NCBI GenBank assembly: GCA_919902665.1
Contig: CAKKRK010000031.1
Span: forward strand, 1 to 41,486
Reading direction: 5' to 3'
Length of the DNA stretch: 41,486 nt
Source: Nitrospiraceae bacterium
Lineage (GTDB): Bacteria > Nitrospirota > Nitrospiria > Nitrospirales > Nitrospiraceae
The position numbers were made by a program, and so were the translations under genes. The notes beneath the pieces were generated by a model. The model ran no database searches. It had not been told where the DNA came from and saw only the letters and a program-made list of their open reading frames with translations. Positions within the stretch are counted from its first letter, which is position 1. Every line of letters begins with the position of its first letter. Positions 24,299-32,653 of this stretch are shown in pieces.

Positions 24299-24423
24299 GT
24301 GATTGGGAATCAGCACACAACCGGTGAGTAATGCGGCATTGTACGAACCAATTTTTTCCTCTGTCAAGATAAGCGATGGCGAACTTGTGCCGACTCTCTC
24401 TAATTCCGGGGAGTCACCCGTTC

Positions 24424-24475
24424 ATGGTTCGACAGGCCTGTCCTGAGTTCATCGAAGGGCTCACCGCGAACAGTA
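24424..24475. repeat. REP-like intergenic palindromic element
   Basis: A noncoding block upstream of tRNA-Val contains the perfect palindrome GACAGGCCTGTC (24431-24442) within an outer pair GTTCG (24427-24431) and CGAAC (24467-24471). Wording such as TTCGACAGG and CTGAGTTCATCGAAGG resembles dispersed intergenic palindromes common in several environmental bacteria. Only one clear copy is in the window. Confidence 0.4.
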
Positions 24476-24531
24476 CTACCTGAAATCACACAATGAGCTG
24501 ATCGATCACTCGCGAGGGAGTAGCCTCCGCG

Positions 24532-24561
24532 TTGACTGCCCCGGGGGCGCAGTGCTAGAGT
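24532..24561 (+). promoter_or_regulatory. promoter of tRNA-Val
   Basis: TTGACT (24532-24537), an 18-base GC-rich spacer, then TAGAGT (24556-24561). The tRNA begins 30 bases further on. The same TAGAGT -10 is used before the carbonic anhydrase gene. A GC-rich region between -10 and the start is usual for stable-RNA promoters. Confidence 0.6.
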
Positions 24562-24590
24562 TTGGCCGCTTTTTGGACTTGCCTCCGGTT

Positions 24591-24665
24591 GGGCGATTAG
24601 CTCAGTGGTAGAGCGCTTCCTTCACACGGAAGAGGCCACAGGTTCGATACCTGTATCGCCCACCA
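24591..24665 (+). tRNA. tRNA-Val (anticodon CAC)
   Basis: A tRNA of 75 nt. Acceptor GGGCGAT pairs with ATCGCCC, the D arm contains AGCTCAGTGGTAGAGC, the anticodon stem-loop CTTCC-TTCACAC-GGAAG gives CAC, and the T arm is CAGG-TTCGATA-CCTG. The CCA end is encoded (24663-24665). Confidence 0.95.
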
Positions 24666-24817
24666 TCTTTACTCCGATCCTCTCCAACCTCCCAAAGTCA
24701 TGATTTCAGAGAAACGATGAAATGCTCGGTTTCTGGACAGAATTATGGTTGTCGGCTAGACTTCAGCAGGCTGTAGAGCTCAAACGAAGCCGAATCGTGA
24801 AAGAGGAGGGTGAGCAG

Positions 24818-25177
24818 ATGGGTAAGGCAAAGTCGCTCGTGGTTTTTACTGCTTTGGCAGCCATGTTAGTAACCGGATGCGGAGATAAACACTTCCTCGG
24901 CGGTTCTCGTGAACAGTTGGCCATGAGTCCACACGCTGTCATGGATAGTACTACGACAATCTTTGCAGACCCTGTCGGAGCATCACCTGTGAATGACCAT
25001 CCTCTTCGGTGGCTCGGATTTGCATCTCATCCATTGGGGATGGTGTTAGATTACGTTCCCAATCGAGTAGCGTACGGTATTGCCTCGCTCTTCCCTCGCT
25101 GGTCCGGATATACTGCCGAGGATGCCGTGTTACACGAACTAAGGCCAAGCAAGTACTCAACTAAGCCTGAAGAATAG
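24818..25177 (+). CDS. small hypothetical lipoprotein (119 aa)
   Basis: Starts at the ATG at 24818, after GAGGAGGGTGAG; the frame is open from 24722 but the upstream part has no such site. The N-terminus is a lipoprotein signal (KSLVVFTALAAMLVTGCGDK) with lipobox VTGC, so the mature protein begins at an acylated cysteine. The rest has no family I recognise; DHPLRWLGFASHPLG and LDYVPNRVAYGIASLFP look like amphipathic or membrane-touching segments. A rho-independent terminator follows, so it is a single-gene unit behind tRNA-Val. Confidence 0.75.
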   Translation: MGKAKSLVVFTALAAMLVTGCGDKHFLGGSREQLAMSPHAVMDSTTTIFADPVGASPVNDHPLRWLGFASHPLGMVLDYVPNRVAYGIASLFPRWSGYTAEDAVLHELRPSKYSTKPEE

Positions 25178-25211
25178 TAACCAAACGGCTGCTCCTTCAT
25201 TTCTCTGGCGT

Positions 25212-25246
25212 GCCCGCTTTTACCAAAAGGCGGGCCTTTCTTTTTC
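25212..25246 (+). terminator. rho-independent terminator after the lipoprotein gene
   Basis: GCCCGCTTTT (25212-25221) pairs with AAAAGGCGGGC (25225-25235, one bulged G) around a short loop, followed by the T-rich tract CTTTCTTTTTCC. Confidence 0.85.
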
Positions 25247-25287
25247 CTCTTCGCGAAGACCCCCTCGAATCGTGTATTGTTTGTAGT

Positions 25288-26457
25288 ATGCAGGACATGG
25301 ATTGCCCGTCGAATTTCTTCAGGTCCATATCTTTGGCCAGCCTCTTTGCGGTTGTGGGTCTGGTGATCGGGTGTGGCGGGTCTGCGGCCCCTGTGAAGCC
25401 TCCGCTCCCACCCTCGAAAAGTGACCTTGCTTTGCTCGCGTCAACGGCGCTCTGTGAGCGCAAGGTCGACTTCTTGAAAAAACACCCCTCCGTGATGCAC
25501 ACCTCGACGAGTTGGGGGAGCGGGCAGGAGCTTGTCATTCCTGTGGAAGCAAGTGCCTCGCACGGAGAGGAATCCTATTTCTTCGACGAAGATGACGTGC
25601 TGGTGGGGGCTCTGTTCACCTTCTCGAAGGGACTGGACCTCAAACCCTATCCAGTGCTTCGGCACACGCTCTCTCAGCTGAAGCCGTCGGTCGAGTTCTA
25701 CTTGAACGTGGCCCAATTGGAAACACGAATGAATATGGAGAGCAGTGCGCTCCTCGAAACTGGAGACGAGAAAAGCACGACCCAGTATCTCGTCACCGGT
25801 CCTCACGACCGTCCGGTCCTGCTCCAGGCTTCCTACACGATCGATCCCTATGTGCGCCTCTTCTCTCCGTACCGACGGGAGTTTCTTGATCGGCTTCGGA
25901 ATTTTGGAGGGGGTACGGGGGGGCAAACAATGGAGAGTCAGGGAACCGAGGATAAAGAGCCGTTCGCGTCGTTGCAGCAATTCGCTCGTGGTCAGGCTGC
26001 CCAGCTTGCCTACTGCGGGGACAAGAACTATGAGATCGCCGCCGATGCGTACCAAAAGGCGATTTCAAGTGGGTTCACAAATAAGGTCTGGCTTGCCGAA
26101 GCTCGGCACAAACTTGGGGTTGCATGGCTCGTGAAAGGCCAACTCGAGAAAGCAAAAGCGGAGTTGCTGCAGTCACTAACCCTCAGGCCCAACATCCCGG
26201 AGGTGTTGAACAATCTCGGTACGGTCCAGGTAAAATTAGGGGACACGGCGGCTGGCTTACGCTTGTTCGAAAAGGCGGTGGTTCTGCGTCCTAACTATGC
26301 CCTGGCTCGGTACAACCTTGCCGAAGCATCTGAAGCCACGAACCCGAAACGCGCTGTCTCCGAGTACGAAACCTATCTTGCTCTTGTGGAAGGGATACCC
26401 GAAGAGGAAGCCCGTATAGTACACGTCAAGGAACGGGTGAAGGTCTTGAAGCGGTAG
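25288..26457 (+). CDS. TPR-containing lipoprotein
   Basis: A protein of 389 aa if started at the ATG at 25288; an ATG at 25297 is equally possible, and neither has a strong ribosome site. Earlier in-frame codons lie inside the preceding terminator. A lipoprotein signal (ISLASLFAVVGLVIGCGGS, lipobox VIGC) leads to a proline-rich linker (APVKPPLPPSKSD). A beta-rich middle domain (about 45-215) follows, and then about three TPR units from residue 235 (YEIAADAYQKAISSG, VAWLVKGQLEKAKAELLQSL, PEVLNNLGTVQVKLGD, AVVLRPNYALARYNLAEA). TPRs mediate protein contacts, so an outer-membrane assembly or scaffold role is possible. The middle domain is unrecognised. Confidence 0.8.
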   Translation: MQDMDCPSNFFRSISLASLFAVVGLVIGCGGSAAPVKPPLPPSKSDLALLASTALCERKVDFLKKHPSVMHTSTSWGSGQELVIPVEASASHGEESYFFDEDDVLVGALFTFSKGLDLKPYPVLRHTLSQLKPSVEFYLNVAQLETRMNMESSALLETGDEKSTTQYLVTGPHDRPVLLQASYTIDPYVRLFSPYRREFLDRLRNFGGGTGGQTMESQGTEDKEPFASLQQFARGQAAQLAYCGDKNYEIAADAYQKAISSGFTNKVWLAEARHKLGVAWLVKGQLEKAKAELLQSLTLRPNIPEVLNNLGTVQVKLGDTAAGLRLFEKAVVLRPNYALARYNLAEASEATNPKRAVSEYETYLALVEGIPEEEARIVHVKERVKVLKR

Positions 26458-26513
26458 TTCCTTATTCTACCGGGATTATCTTGAGTATTCTTGATTCGTG
26501 TGAAGAAAAGGAT

Positions 26514-26963
26514 TCAGCCTCGAGCTTGTTCTTCCTGTTCTTGGAGGGTCTTGCACTCGATACAGAGGGTGGTGACAGGGCGAGCTTTGAGCCGTTTGTA
26601 AGGGATATCTCCACTGCAGCGCTCGCAGATCCCGTAGGTCGCTACATTCATCCGTTCCAGCGCTTCATCGATCTTCTTGAGCAACTTCCCTTCGCGGTCG
26701 CGAATTCGCATTGAAAAGCTCTGATCGACCTCGGCGGACGCTTGATCACTGACATCGGGGAATGCTTCGAGGTTTTCCCGGTGCGTCAGAACGTCCCCGG
26801 CCTCATTCAGGATTGCCGTCCGTTGCCGTTCAAGATCACGGCGAATGTCAGGATATTTTGCGTTCCTGGGAGTTGTCTTCCGTTTATTCGCCGATGATTT
26901 GGCAGGCACCGCGCGTGGTGGTTTGGTTGAAGGAGCGTCTTTATGCGGAGAACGTGCTTTCAT
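26514..26963 (-). CDS. DksA/TraR-family zinc-finger protein
   Basis: A protein of 149 aa. A basic, low-complexity N-terminus (about 1-40, rich in Lys, Pro, Ser) precedes a coiled coil and the C4 zinc finger YGICERCSGDIPYKRL...TTLCIECK. The DVSDQASAEVD segment at the coiled-coil tip preserves the DxxDxA motif of DksA, which acts in the RNA polymerase secondary channel. It probably modulates stringent-response transcription with ppGpp. It begins 84 bases after recR on the same strand and may be the last gene of the dnaX cluster. The basic tail is longer than in E. coli DksA. Confidence 0.88.
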   Translation of the reverse strand: MKARSPHKDAPSTKPPRAVPAKSSANKRKTTPRNAKYPDIRRDLERQRTAILNEAGDVLTHRENLEAFPDVSDQASAEVDQSFSMRIRDREGKLLKKIDEALERMNVATYGICERCSGDIPYKRLKARPVTTLCIECKTLQEQEEQARG

Positions 26964-27047
26964 AGCGGTGATTCTGGATACGTCAACAATGACTATAGCA
27001 ACCTCGTTGAAGGGGGGTCAACGAGGGCCGGAAGGGGTCTGTTAGGT

Positions 27048-27650
27048 TTACAAATCGCGCCGTCCTTCAATCGATTTCAACAACGTCACTTCGTCCGCAT
27101 ACTCAATATCCATGCCTACTGGAATTCCATAGGCAATTCGGGAAACGCGGACGCCGAAGGGCTTAAGCAATCGGGTCAGATAGATCGCTGTGGCTTCTCC
27201 TTCAATGGTAGGGTTCGTCGCGAGAATGATTTCTTCAACCCCGCCGAGTCTCACGCGCTCAACCAGCTCCTCAGCTTTGATGTCGCCAGGACCTATGCCG
27301 TCGAGTGGGGAAAGCGCTCCCAACAAGACGTGATAGAGCCCACGATAGGCGCCTGCCCGTTCGACGGCGTACAGTGTACTCGGTTCTTCAACGACGAAGA
27401 TCTTGGTCTGATCACGTTTCGGGTCGAGGCAAAACTCACATAAGTCTGTCTCGGCGATATTGCGGCATTGTCGGCAAAACGCCAACCCATCTTTCACCGC
27501 ACGAATGGCATCCGCTAGCCGCAAGGCATCCTCTCGCTCAGCCTTCATGAGATGAAAGGCCAATCGCTGGGCGCTCTTGTGACCAATTCCTGGGAGACGA
27601 ACCAGTTCCTTGATCAATCTCGCCAACAAGCCCTGTTGATCGACGGCCAT
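27048..27650 (-). CDS. recR: recombination mediator protein RecR
   Basis: A protein of 200 aa, the standard length. Helix-hairpin-helix (LVRLPGIGHKSAQRLAFHL), C4 zinc finger (FCRQCRNIAETDLCEFC) and TOPRIM domain (IFVVEEPSTLYAVERAG) are in the usual order, with a C-terminal Walker-like strand (GIPVGMDIEYADEVTL). It acts with RecO and RecF to load RecA on gaps. It begins two bases after the ybaB stop. Confidence 0.97.
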   Translation of the reverse strand: MAVDQQGLLARLIKELVRLPGIGHKSAQRLAFHLMKAEREDALRLADAIRAVKDGLAFCRQCRNIAETDLCEFCLDPKRDQTKIFVVEEPSTLYAVERAGAYRGLYHVLLGALSPLDGIGPGDIKAEELVERVRLGGVEEIILATNPTIEGEATAIYLTRLLKPFGVRVSRIAYGIPVGMDIEYADEVTLLKSIEGRRDL

Positions 27651-27652
27651 CG

Positions 27653-27976
27653 CTAAAACAAGCCTGGAATTTTCATCCCGCCGGTCAGCGCTTTCATTTC
27701 GCCTTCCATCAATTCCTTGGCTTTGCGGAGCGCATCGTTTGTCGCGGCCACCACAAGGTCCTGGAGCATATCGACATCGCCGCTCTTGACGACCTCGGGA
27801 TCGATCGCCACACTGACAATCTGCATCGCCCCGTTCGCTGTGACGGTGACAATCCCACCGCCGGCCGTCCCGCTGGCGGTTTTTGACGCTGCTTGTTCCT
27901 GAATCTTGGCCATTTGTTCCTGCATGGCCTGAGCTTGCTTAAGAATGTTGCCCATATTACCGAAAGGACTTTTCAT
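27653..27976 (-). CDS. ybaB: YbaB/EbfC nucleoid-associated protein
   Basis: A protein of 107 aa. Small dimeric DNA-binding protein with an N-terminal helix (NILKQAQAMQEQMAKIQEQ), a central sheet (GGIVTVTANGAMQIVSVAIDP) and a C-terminal helix (DLVVAATNDALRKAKELM). The ATG overlaps the dnaX stop by four bases, and recR follows after two, so the three are co-translated. Placement between dnaX and recR is conserved across bacteria. Confidence 0.95.
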   Translation of the reverse strand: MKSPFGNMGNILKQAQAMQEQMAKIQEQAASKTASGTAGGGIVTVTANGAMQIVSVAIDPEVVKSGDVDMLQDLVVAATNDALRKAKELMEGEMKALTGGMKIPGLF

Positions 27977-29766
27977 TCGCTTGCCTCCTGCTGAGCTATA
28001 GGACGAACTTCGGCCAATTCGACGCCGAATATCTCGAGGGCCTGCTTCACCGTCGGGTTCGCTTTCGCACGTTCGAACAACACCAGCCGTTGTTCTTGTT
28101 CCTTGGCTGCTCGTATTTGGGCCATGGTCGGTCCTGGTGGATGGGTCTCCGTCAGCTCAATGATACGGACACGTACAAGAGACCCCAACTGACGCTCGCA
28201 CAGCTTTGATAACACTAGAAGATTTTCTTCCTTCTCCAATCTCGCTCTGGCCACGGTTGCCTGCTTGGCAAATCCTATGGTGACGAAGCCGCCCTCCATT
28301 CCTACAAACCTGCCGGCTTCGAGAAACGGTGCAATATTAGGAAATGAAGCACCAACCTCTTCTTGGACTAAGTCCCACTGCAATGTTGGTTGTGGACCAA
28401 CGGCTATGGGAGGCACGGTGGCTGGGGCGGTTGTCATCACAGTTGCCGGTGGATTGTGAGATGGTTTGGGTGAGATCGTTGACCCTTCGTCCGTTTCCCC
28501 TCTGGGTGTGTGAGCAGGTTTAGGGATGGGCCGTGACGCCGTGGGTACGCCCTGGCGTAAAGTCTGAGGAGTTGATGGTCCGCTCTTGCGCTCTTCCGGT
28601 CTAGCTGGAGGTTTCTGGCTGGAAGACGACGCTGTCTGTGCTGGGCGAGCCTCCGTACCCTCTCGTTGGCGAAGCAGGCGAGTAGCTCGAACAGCCGCAG
28701 TCTCCACCACGAAACGAGGGTGGCTGCTGAATCGTAAAGAATCTTCTGCTTGGATGAAGATTGCCAGCAGTTCCTGAAACCGCTCCGGAGTCAGTATCTT
28801 GGCATCCATCGACAGCTGGTTCAGATCATCTTCCGAGGTTTCAATTAAACTACGCAGCTCGGCCGTACTGGGAACGACTGCTGCCACCAGCAGATTTCGG
28901 ATGTGTTCCACGACTTCCGCGCAGAACGCCCGCAAGTCATGTCCCCGGTCCAGCAGGTTAGCCAGGCTGGCAAGAGCAGCAGGGCTGTCTTGGACCAAAA
29001 TCGCTCGGAGAAGTTCCTGCACAAGTTCTTGAGGTACGGCTCCCAAGAGCAGTTCGAGATCCGCGTGGCTGATGGTTTTGCCGCCGTAGGCAATGGCCTG
29101 ATCAAGCAAACTCAAGGCGTCACGCATACTCCCTTCACTGGCGCGAGCCAGGGCCACGAAGCTCCGTTCCTCAAGCGACAACTGATCTTGCGCTGCTACA
29201 TGCCGAAGTCGTTCGATGATTTCGGTCCTGGCGATCCGACGAAAGTTGTAATGCTGACATCGCGAGAGAATCGTCGCGGGGATTTTGTGAATCTCCGTTG
29301 TCGCAAAGATGAACACGACATGTGCTGGTGGTTCTTCAAGTGTCTTTAAGAGGGCATTAAACGCCGAGTTTGAGAGCATGTGGACTTCATCGATAAGGTA
29401 GACGCGAAACTGACCACGAAACGGCGTGAATCGAACGTTCTCGCGGATCTCTCGCACATCATCCACGCTGGTGTTCGACGCGCCGTCGATCTCGATGACA
29501 TCAACCGAGTTCCCCTGTGCAATTTCACGGCAATTTTCACAGGTGTCGCAGGGATGACTTGTCGGTCCTCGTTCACAGTTGAGTGCCTTCGCGAGGATTC
29601 GTGCGACGGTCGTTTTCCCCACACCTCGCGTGCCGGAAAAGAGATACGCGTGCGCGACTCGCTTCGTCGAGACCGCGTTCATCAACGTTTGGACGACATG
29701 GGGCTGACCGATTACATCGTCAAACGTGCCGGGCCGATATTTGCGCGCGGAGACTTGGTAATCCAA
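27973..29766 (-). CDS. dnaX: DNA polymerase III subunit gamma/tau
   Basis: A protein of 597 aa from a TTG start at 29766; the next upstream in-frame codons reach a TAA within eight codons, and GGGGAG lies about 12 bases before TTG, so no ATG is available. Clamp-loader ATPase: YRPGTFDDVIGQPHVVQTL, Walker A GTRGVGKTTVARIL, zinc site CERGPTSHPCDTCENC, Walker B VYLIDEVHML and sensor 1 FIFATTEIHKIPATILSRCQ. A Pro/Ser/Thr-rich linker (about 375-455) leads to a tau-type C-terminal domain. I saw no long A run in the coding strand that would match the E. coli slippery site, so separate gamma production by that route is unlikely. Confidence 0.96.
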   Translation of the reverse strand: MDYQVSARKYRPGTFDDVIGQPHVVQTLMNAVSTKRVAHAYLFSGTRGVGKTTVARILAKALNCERGPTSHPCDTCENCREIAQGNSVDVIEIDGASNTSVDDVREIRENVRFTPFRGQFRVYLIDEVHMLSNSAFNALLKTLEEPPAHVVFIFATTEIHKIPATILSRCQHYNFRRIARTEIIERLRHVAAQDQLSLEERSFVALARASEGSMRDALSLLDQAIAYGGKTISHADLELLLGAVPQELVQELLRAILVQDSPAALASLANLLDRGHDLRAFCAEVVEHIRNLLVAAVVPSTAELRSLIETSEDDLNQLSMDAKILTPERFQELLAIFIQAEDSLRFSSHPRFVVETAAVRATRLLRQREGTEARPAQTASSSSQKPPARPEERKSGPSTPQTLRQGVPTASRPIPKPAHTPRGETDEGSTISPKPSHNPPATVMTTAPATVPPIAVGPQPTLQWDLVQEEVGASFPNIAPFLEAGRFVGMEGGFVTIGFAKQATVARARLEKEENLLVLSKLCERQLGSLVRVRIIELTETHPPGPTMAQIRAAKEQEQRLVLFERAKANPTVKQALEIFGVELAEVRPIAQQEASE

Positions 29767-29813
29767 TTGTCGCGTTGCTCCCCTACATTAAGTCTTAAGA
29801 AAACCTGCGATTC

Positions 29814-29833
29814 AGGGACGTCAGGATGTCCCT
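29814..29833 (-). terminator. hairpin between SRP RNA and dnaX
   Basis: AGGGAC (29814-29819) and GTCCCT (29828-29833) form a six-base stem with an eight-base loop. On the minus strand TTTTCTTAAG follows after a gap of about nine bases. It may end or attenuate the SRP RNA transcript before dnaX; weak. Confidence 0.35.
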
Positions 29834-29861
29834 AAATACGCCAAGTTTTTTGATAGAGAGT

Positions 29862-29962
29862 GGGGCTAGGTGATCCTGCGGCACATAGAACTGACTGCTT
29901 ACCGTTGCTTCCTTCCGGATCTGGCGGGGTTCACAGGGTTCTATTGCACAGGGCCCAGCCCC
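29862..29962 (-). ncRNA. ffs: 4.5S signal recognition particle RNA (small bacterial type)
   Basis: About 101 nt. The ends GGGGCT and AGCCCC pair on the minus strand. The conserved apical domain reads GCCAGATCCGGAAGGAAGCA (minus strand, roughly 29903-29922), with the GGAA tetraloop and the Ffh-binding symmetric and asymmetric loops. No Alu domain is present, as in the Gram-negative short form. It lies directly upstream of dnaX on the same strand, the same order as the scr-dnaX-yaaK-recR region of Bacillus. Confidence 0.95.
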
Positions 29963-30068
29963 TATTCTCGATCGAGACCTTCTAGCCCCGCCCAAGCTTC
30001 AGGTGTCTATCCGCCCGCGGAATTACGATACAGCGATAAAGAGCAGGCGGTACACACAAAATGCGGTA

Positions 30069-30158
<90 letters not shown>

Positions 30159-30183
30159 GCATCGAGAAGTGTAAAGGGAGAGC

Positions 30184-30212
30184 ATCTTAGCATGCGTGTT
30201 CATGACCAGCAA
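30184..30212 (-). promoter_or_regulatory. promoter of tRNA-Ser
   Basis: On the minus strand TTGCTG (30212-30207), a 17-base spacer, then TAAGAT (30189-30184), with the tRNA starting 26 bases downstream. Confidence 0.5.
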
Positions 30213-30399
30213 GGTGACCGGCCCTTGTCGATGCTATTCGAAATGAGGAGGCAACTCCCGTAGGATAGTGGTCGTCTTGAGGTGTACCACAGTGAATGTA
30301 TGGGTGAAGTTTTCGGTGAGTAACGGGGATAGAGGAGATCAGCAAATAGCCAAGCTGGACCATCCATACAGAGGAGTAGGGTACCCTCGGTCGTATGGG

Positions 30400-30428
30400 T
30401 TGACATTACAGGTGTCCAACGGTACAAC
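30400..30428 (+). promoter_or_regulatory. promoter for tRNA-Leu(UAG) and probably tig-clpP-clpX
   Basis: TTGACA (30400-30405), exactly 17 bases, then TACAAC (30423-30428). The predicted start near 30435 is about 88 bases upstream of the tRNA. The 360-base gap between tRNA-Ser and tRNA-Leu holds this promoter and the tRNA-Ser promoter; I see no gene in it. Confidence 0.6.
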
Positions 30429-30522
30429 GCTATACGACATCGCGTGTTTTTGCAGTCTTAGCCACTCTTGGTTTAGTTAATCTATAGTTATAGGGTGGCA
30501 GCTCCGCAGTATCCTCTACTAT

Positions 30523-30605
30523 GCGAGAGTGGCGGAACTGGCAGACGCGCGAGACTTAGGATCTCGTGGGCAACCGTGGGGGTTCAAGTCCCCCCTCTCG
30601 CACCA
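30523..30605 (+). tRNA. tRNA-Leu (anticodon TAG)
   Basis: Class II tRNA of 83 nt. Acceptor GCGAGAG pairs with CTCTCGC, the anticodon stem-loop CGAGA-CTTAGGA-TCTCG gives TAG, and the T arm is GGGGG-TTCAAGT-CCCCC. CCA is encoded (30603-30605). It ends only 42 bases before the tig start codon with no terminator between, so the two are probably cotranscribed. Confidence 0.95.
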
Positions 30606-30647
30606 CATATAACGAACACTTATGGAGTAGGGAGTCTCATTTCGACG

Positions 30648-31964
30648 ATGAAGATGGAAGTGACTGAGTTAGGACCGATGAAACGCGCCTTGAAAATCGA
30701 GGTGCCGGCCGATGAGGTGGCGCAACAATTTTCACGAGCCTATTTGGAACTCAACCGTCAGGTTCGGATTCCAGGGTTTCGACCAGGGAAAGCCCCGGTG
30801 GCTATTTTAGAGAAGCGTTATGCCAAAACAATCGAAGAAGATGTCATTCGAAAGCTCGTGCCGGATTTCTATGGTCGGGCTATCAAAGAGGCCGGGATTA
30901 GTCCAGTAGTGGTGGATATTCCCCCTCTGGATCGGGTCAAAATCCAAAAAGACGCCCCGTTTACGTTCACGGCGACTGTCGAAATCAAACCGACGATCGA
31001 ACTTCGCGACTATAAGTCCCCCAATCCCATTTCGCTCCAGGCCGACAAGCGCACGGTTGCAGAGGAACAGATAGACCGTGCTCTGGAAGTGTTGCGTGAA
31101 CAACAGGCTCGGCTGGACGAGGCTCAAGCTGGTACGGTTTTATCCGAAGGGGATTATGCCATCGTCGATCTCGAAGGATTTCTGGAAGGTGCTCCTCTCG
31201 AAGGTACAAAGAAGGAAGGCCAGCTCCATAGAGTGGGGTCAAAAGCCGCTTTGCTGGGGATTGAAATCGACACTCATCTGATCGGAAGACAGGCAGGGGA
31301 TATGGTAGAAATTCCTCAGACCTATCCGGTGAGCCATCCGGATCAACGGGTCGCGGGAAAAGCTGTCAGCTTCCGCCTCGTCATAAAGGGAGTTAAACAG
31401 AAAAATCTCCCTACCCTTGACGATGAGTTCGCCAAGGACTGCGGACCATATGCGTCGCTCCACGAGTTAAGGGACAAGTTGCGTGGCCAAATGGAAAAGG
31501 CGCTCAAGAGGGATATTGAGGAGTCCTACAAAGATACTCTTCTCAAACGCCTTATCGAGACCCATCATTTTGATCTCCCTGATACACTTGTAGAACGAGA
31601 GCTCAGCACGATTGTGCAGCAGAAATTACAAGCACGACAGCGCGGCAACGTCACCGATTCCCCTCCTCCGCCAGATGCGGAAGAATTGAAGAAAATTCGC
31701 GAAGAGCACCGTGAGGACGCAAATCGTCGTGTAAAAGCAGGGTTGATTCTTGAGGCCATCGCGGAGAAAGAAAGCTTGTCGGTGACCCAGGACGATCTGA
31801 ATAATGAAGTGACTCGACTAGCTACGGAGCTCAGGGTGCCGATGGCCGATCTCGTGAAAATGATCCAGGCAGGTGGCCAGGATTCTATTGAGGAATTACG
31901 CGCGAGGATCTTGGCCGATAAGGCGCTGGATGTTGTCTATCGTCAAGCGTTTATTCAAGGATAG
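30648..31964 (+). CDS. tig: trigger factor (ribosome-associated chaperone and prolyl isomerase)
   Basis: A protein of 438 aa from the ATG at 30648; the open frame extends to 30495 only because it runs through the tRNA-Leu. An ATG at 30654 is the alternative. The ribosome-binding domain has the signature [22 protein letters not shown] (L23 contact in GFRPGK). The FKBP-type domain (about 150-245) includes [19 protein letters not shown]. The helical C-terminal arm domain ends [12 protein letters not shown]. It folds nascent chains and precedes clpP and clpX, an order conserved in many bacteria. Confidence 0.96.
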   Translation: MKMEVTELGPMKRALKIEVPADEVAQQFSRAYLELNRQVRIPGFRPGKAPVAILEKRYAKTIEEDVIRKLVPDFYGRAIKEAGISPVVVDIPPLDRVKIQKDAPFTFTATVEIKPTIELRDYKSPNPISLQADKRTVAEEQIDRALEVLREQQARLDEAQAGTVLSEGDYAIVDLEGFLEGAPLEGTKKEGQLHRVGSKAALLGIEIDTHLIGRQAGDMVEIPQTYPVSHPDQRVAGKAVSFRLVIKGVKQKNLPTLDDEFAKDCGPYASLHELRDKLRGQMEKALKRDIEESYKDTLLKRLIETHHFDLPDTLVERELSTIVQQKLQARQRGNVTDSPPPPDAEELKKIREEHREDANRRVKAGLILEAIAEKESLSVTQDDLNNEVTRLATELRVPMADLVKMIQAGGQDSIEELRARILADKALDVVYRQAFIQG

Positions 31965-32013
31965 GCGTGGCGGGTGTTGGGTACGGAGTTGCCCGGGAAA
32001 GGAATTGAACAAT

Positions 32014-32640
32014 ATGTTGGTTCCGATGGTAGTCGAACAAACCAATCGAGGCGAACGAGCCTATGACATCTACTCACGCCTTCTCAAAGATCGCATCATT
32101 TTTCTTGGAGCCCCAATCGATGATGTGTTTGCCAACTTGGTGATTGCGCAACTGCTTTTTCTTGAATCAGAAGATCCCGAAAAAGATATTAATCTCTACG
32201 TCAACTCTCCGGGAGGTAGTGTGACTGCCGGATTGGGCATCTACGATACCATGCAATATGTGAAGCCCCCGATCAACACCATCTGCCTCGGTCAGGCTGC
32301 CAGTATGGGTGCGCTCCTATTGACCGCCGGAACAAAAGGCAAGCGTTTTTCCCTGCCCAATGCTCGGGTGATGATCCATCAACCGTTGGGTGGGTTCCAA
32401 GGACAAGCGACGGAAATTGACATTCATGCCAGGGAAATTCTCAAGATTCGTGAACGTCTCAATGAAATCATGGCCAAACACACTGGCCAGCCGATTGAGA
32501 AGATCGCACATGACACAGAGCGAGACTATTTCATGTCCGGCGAAGAAGCGAAGCGGTACGGCCTCATAGACGAGGTCATCACACGACCACCCAAACTTAT
32601 GAAAGCAGTAGAATCCGGCGACGGGATCAAAGGTAAGTAA
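32014..32640 (+). CDS. clpP: ATP-dependent Clp protease proteolytic subunit
   Basis: A protein of 208 aa from the ATG at 32014 ([20 protein letters not shown]), with AAAGGAA upstream; the frame is open from 31873, inside tig, but that part is not ClpP-like. Serine protease triad: Ser in [11 protein letters not shown], His in [11 protein letters not shown], Asp in the following helix region (DTERDYFMS). MVVEQ at residues 5-9 matches the start of mature ClpP. It follows tig by 49 bases and precedes clpX by 13. Confidence 0.97.
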   Translation: MLVPMVVEQTNRGERAYDIYSRLLKDRIIFLGAPIDDVFANLVIAQLLFLESEDPEKDINLYVNSPGGSVTAGLGIYDTMQYVKPPINTICLGQAASMGALLLTAGTKGKRFSLPNARVMIHQPLGGFQGQATEIDIHAREILKIRERLNEIMAKHTGQPIEKIAHDTERDYFMSGEEAKRYGLIDEVITRPPKLMKAVESGDGIKGK

Positions 32641-32653
32641 CGCAGGAGGGTGC

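Noticed and set aside
27973-29766. Programmed frameshift in dnaX
   Set aside because: No A-rich slippery heptamer was seen in the coding strand around the linker region.
30495-30647. N-terminal extension of trigger factor
   Set aside because: The extended frame is the tRNA-Leu sequence read as codons; the family start is at 30648.
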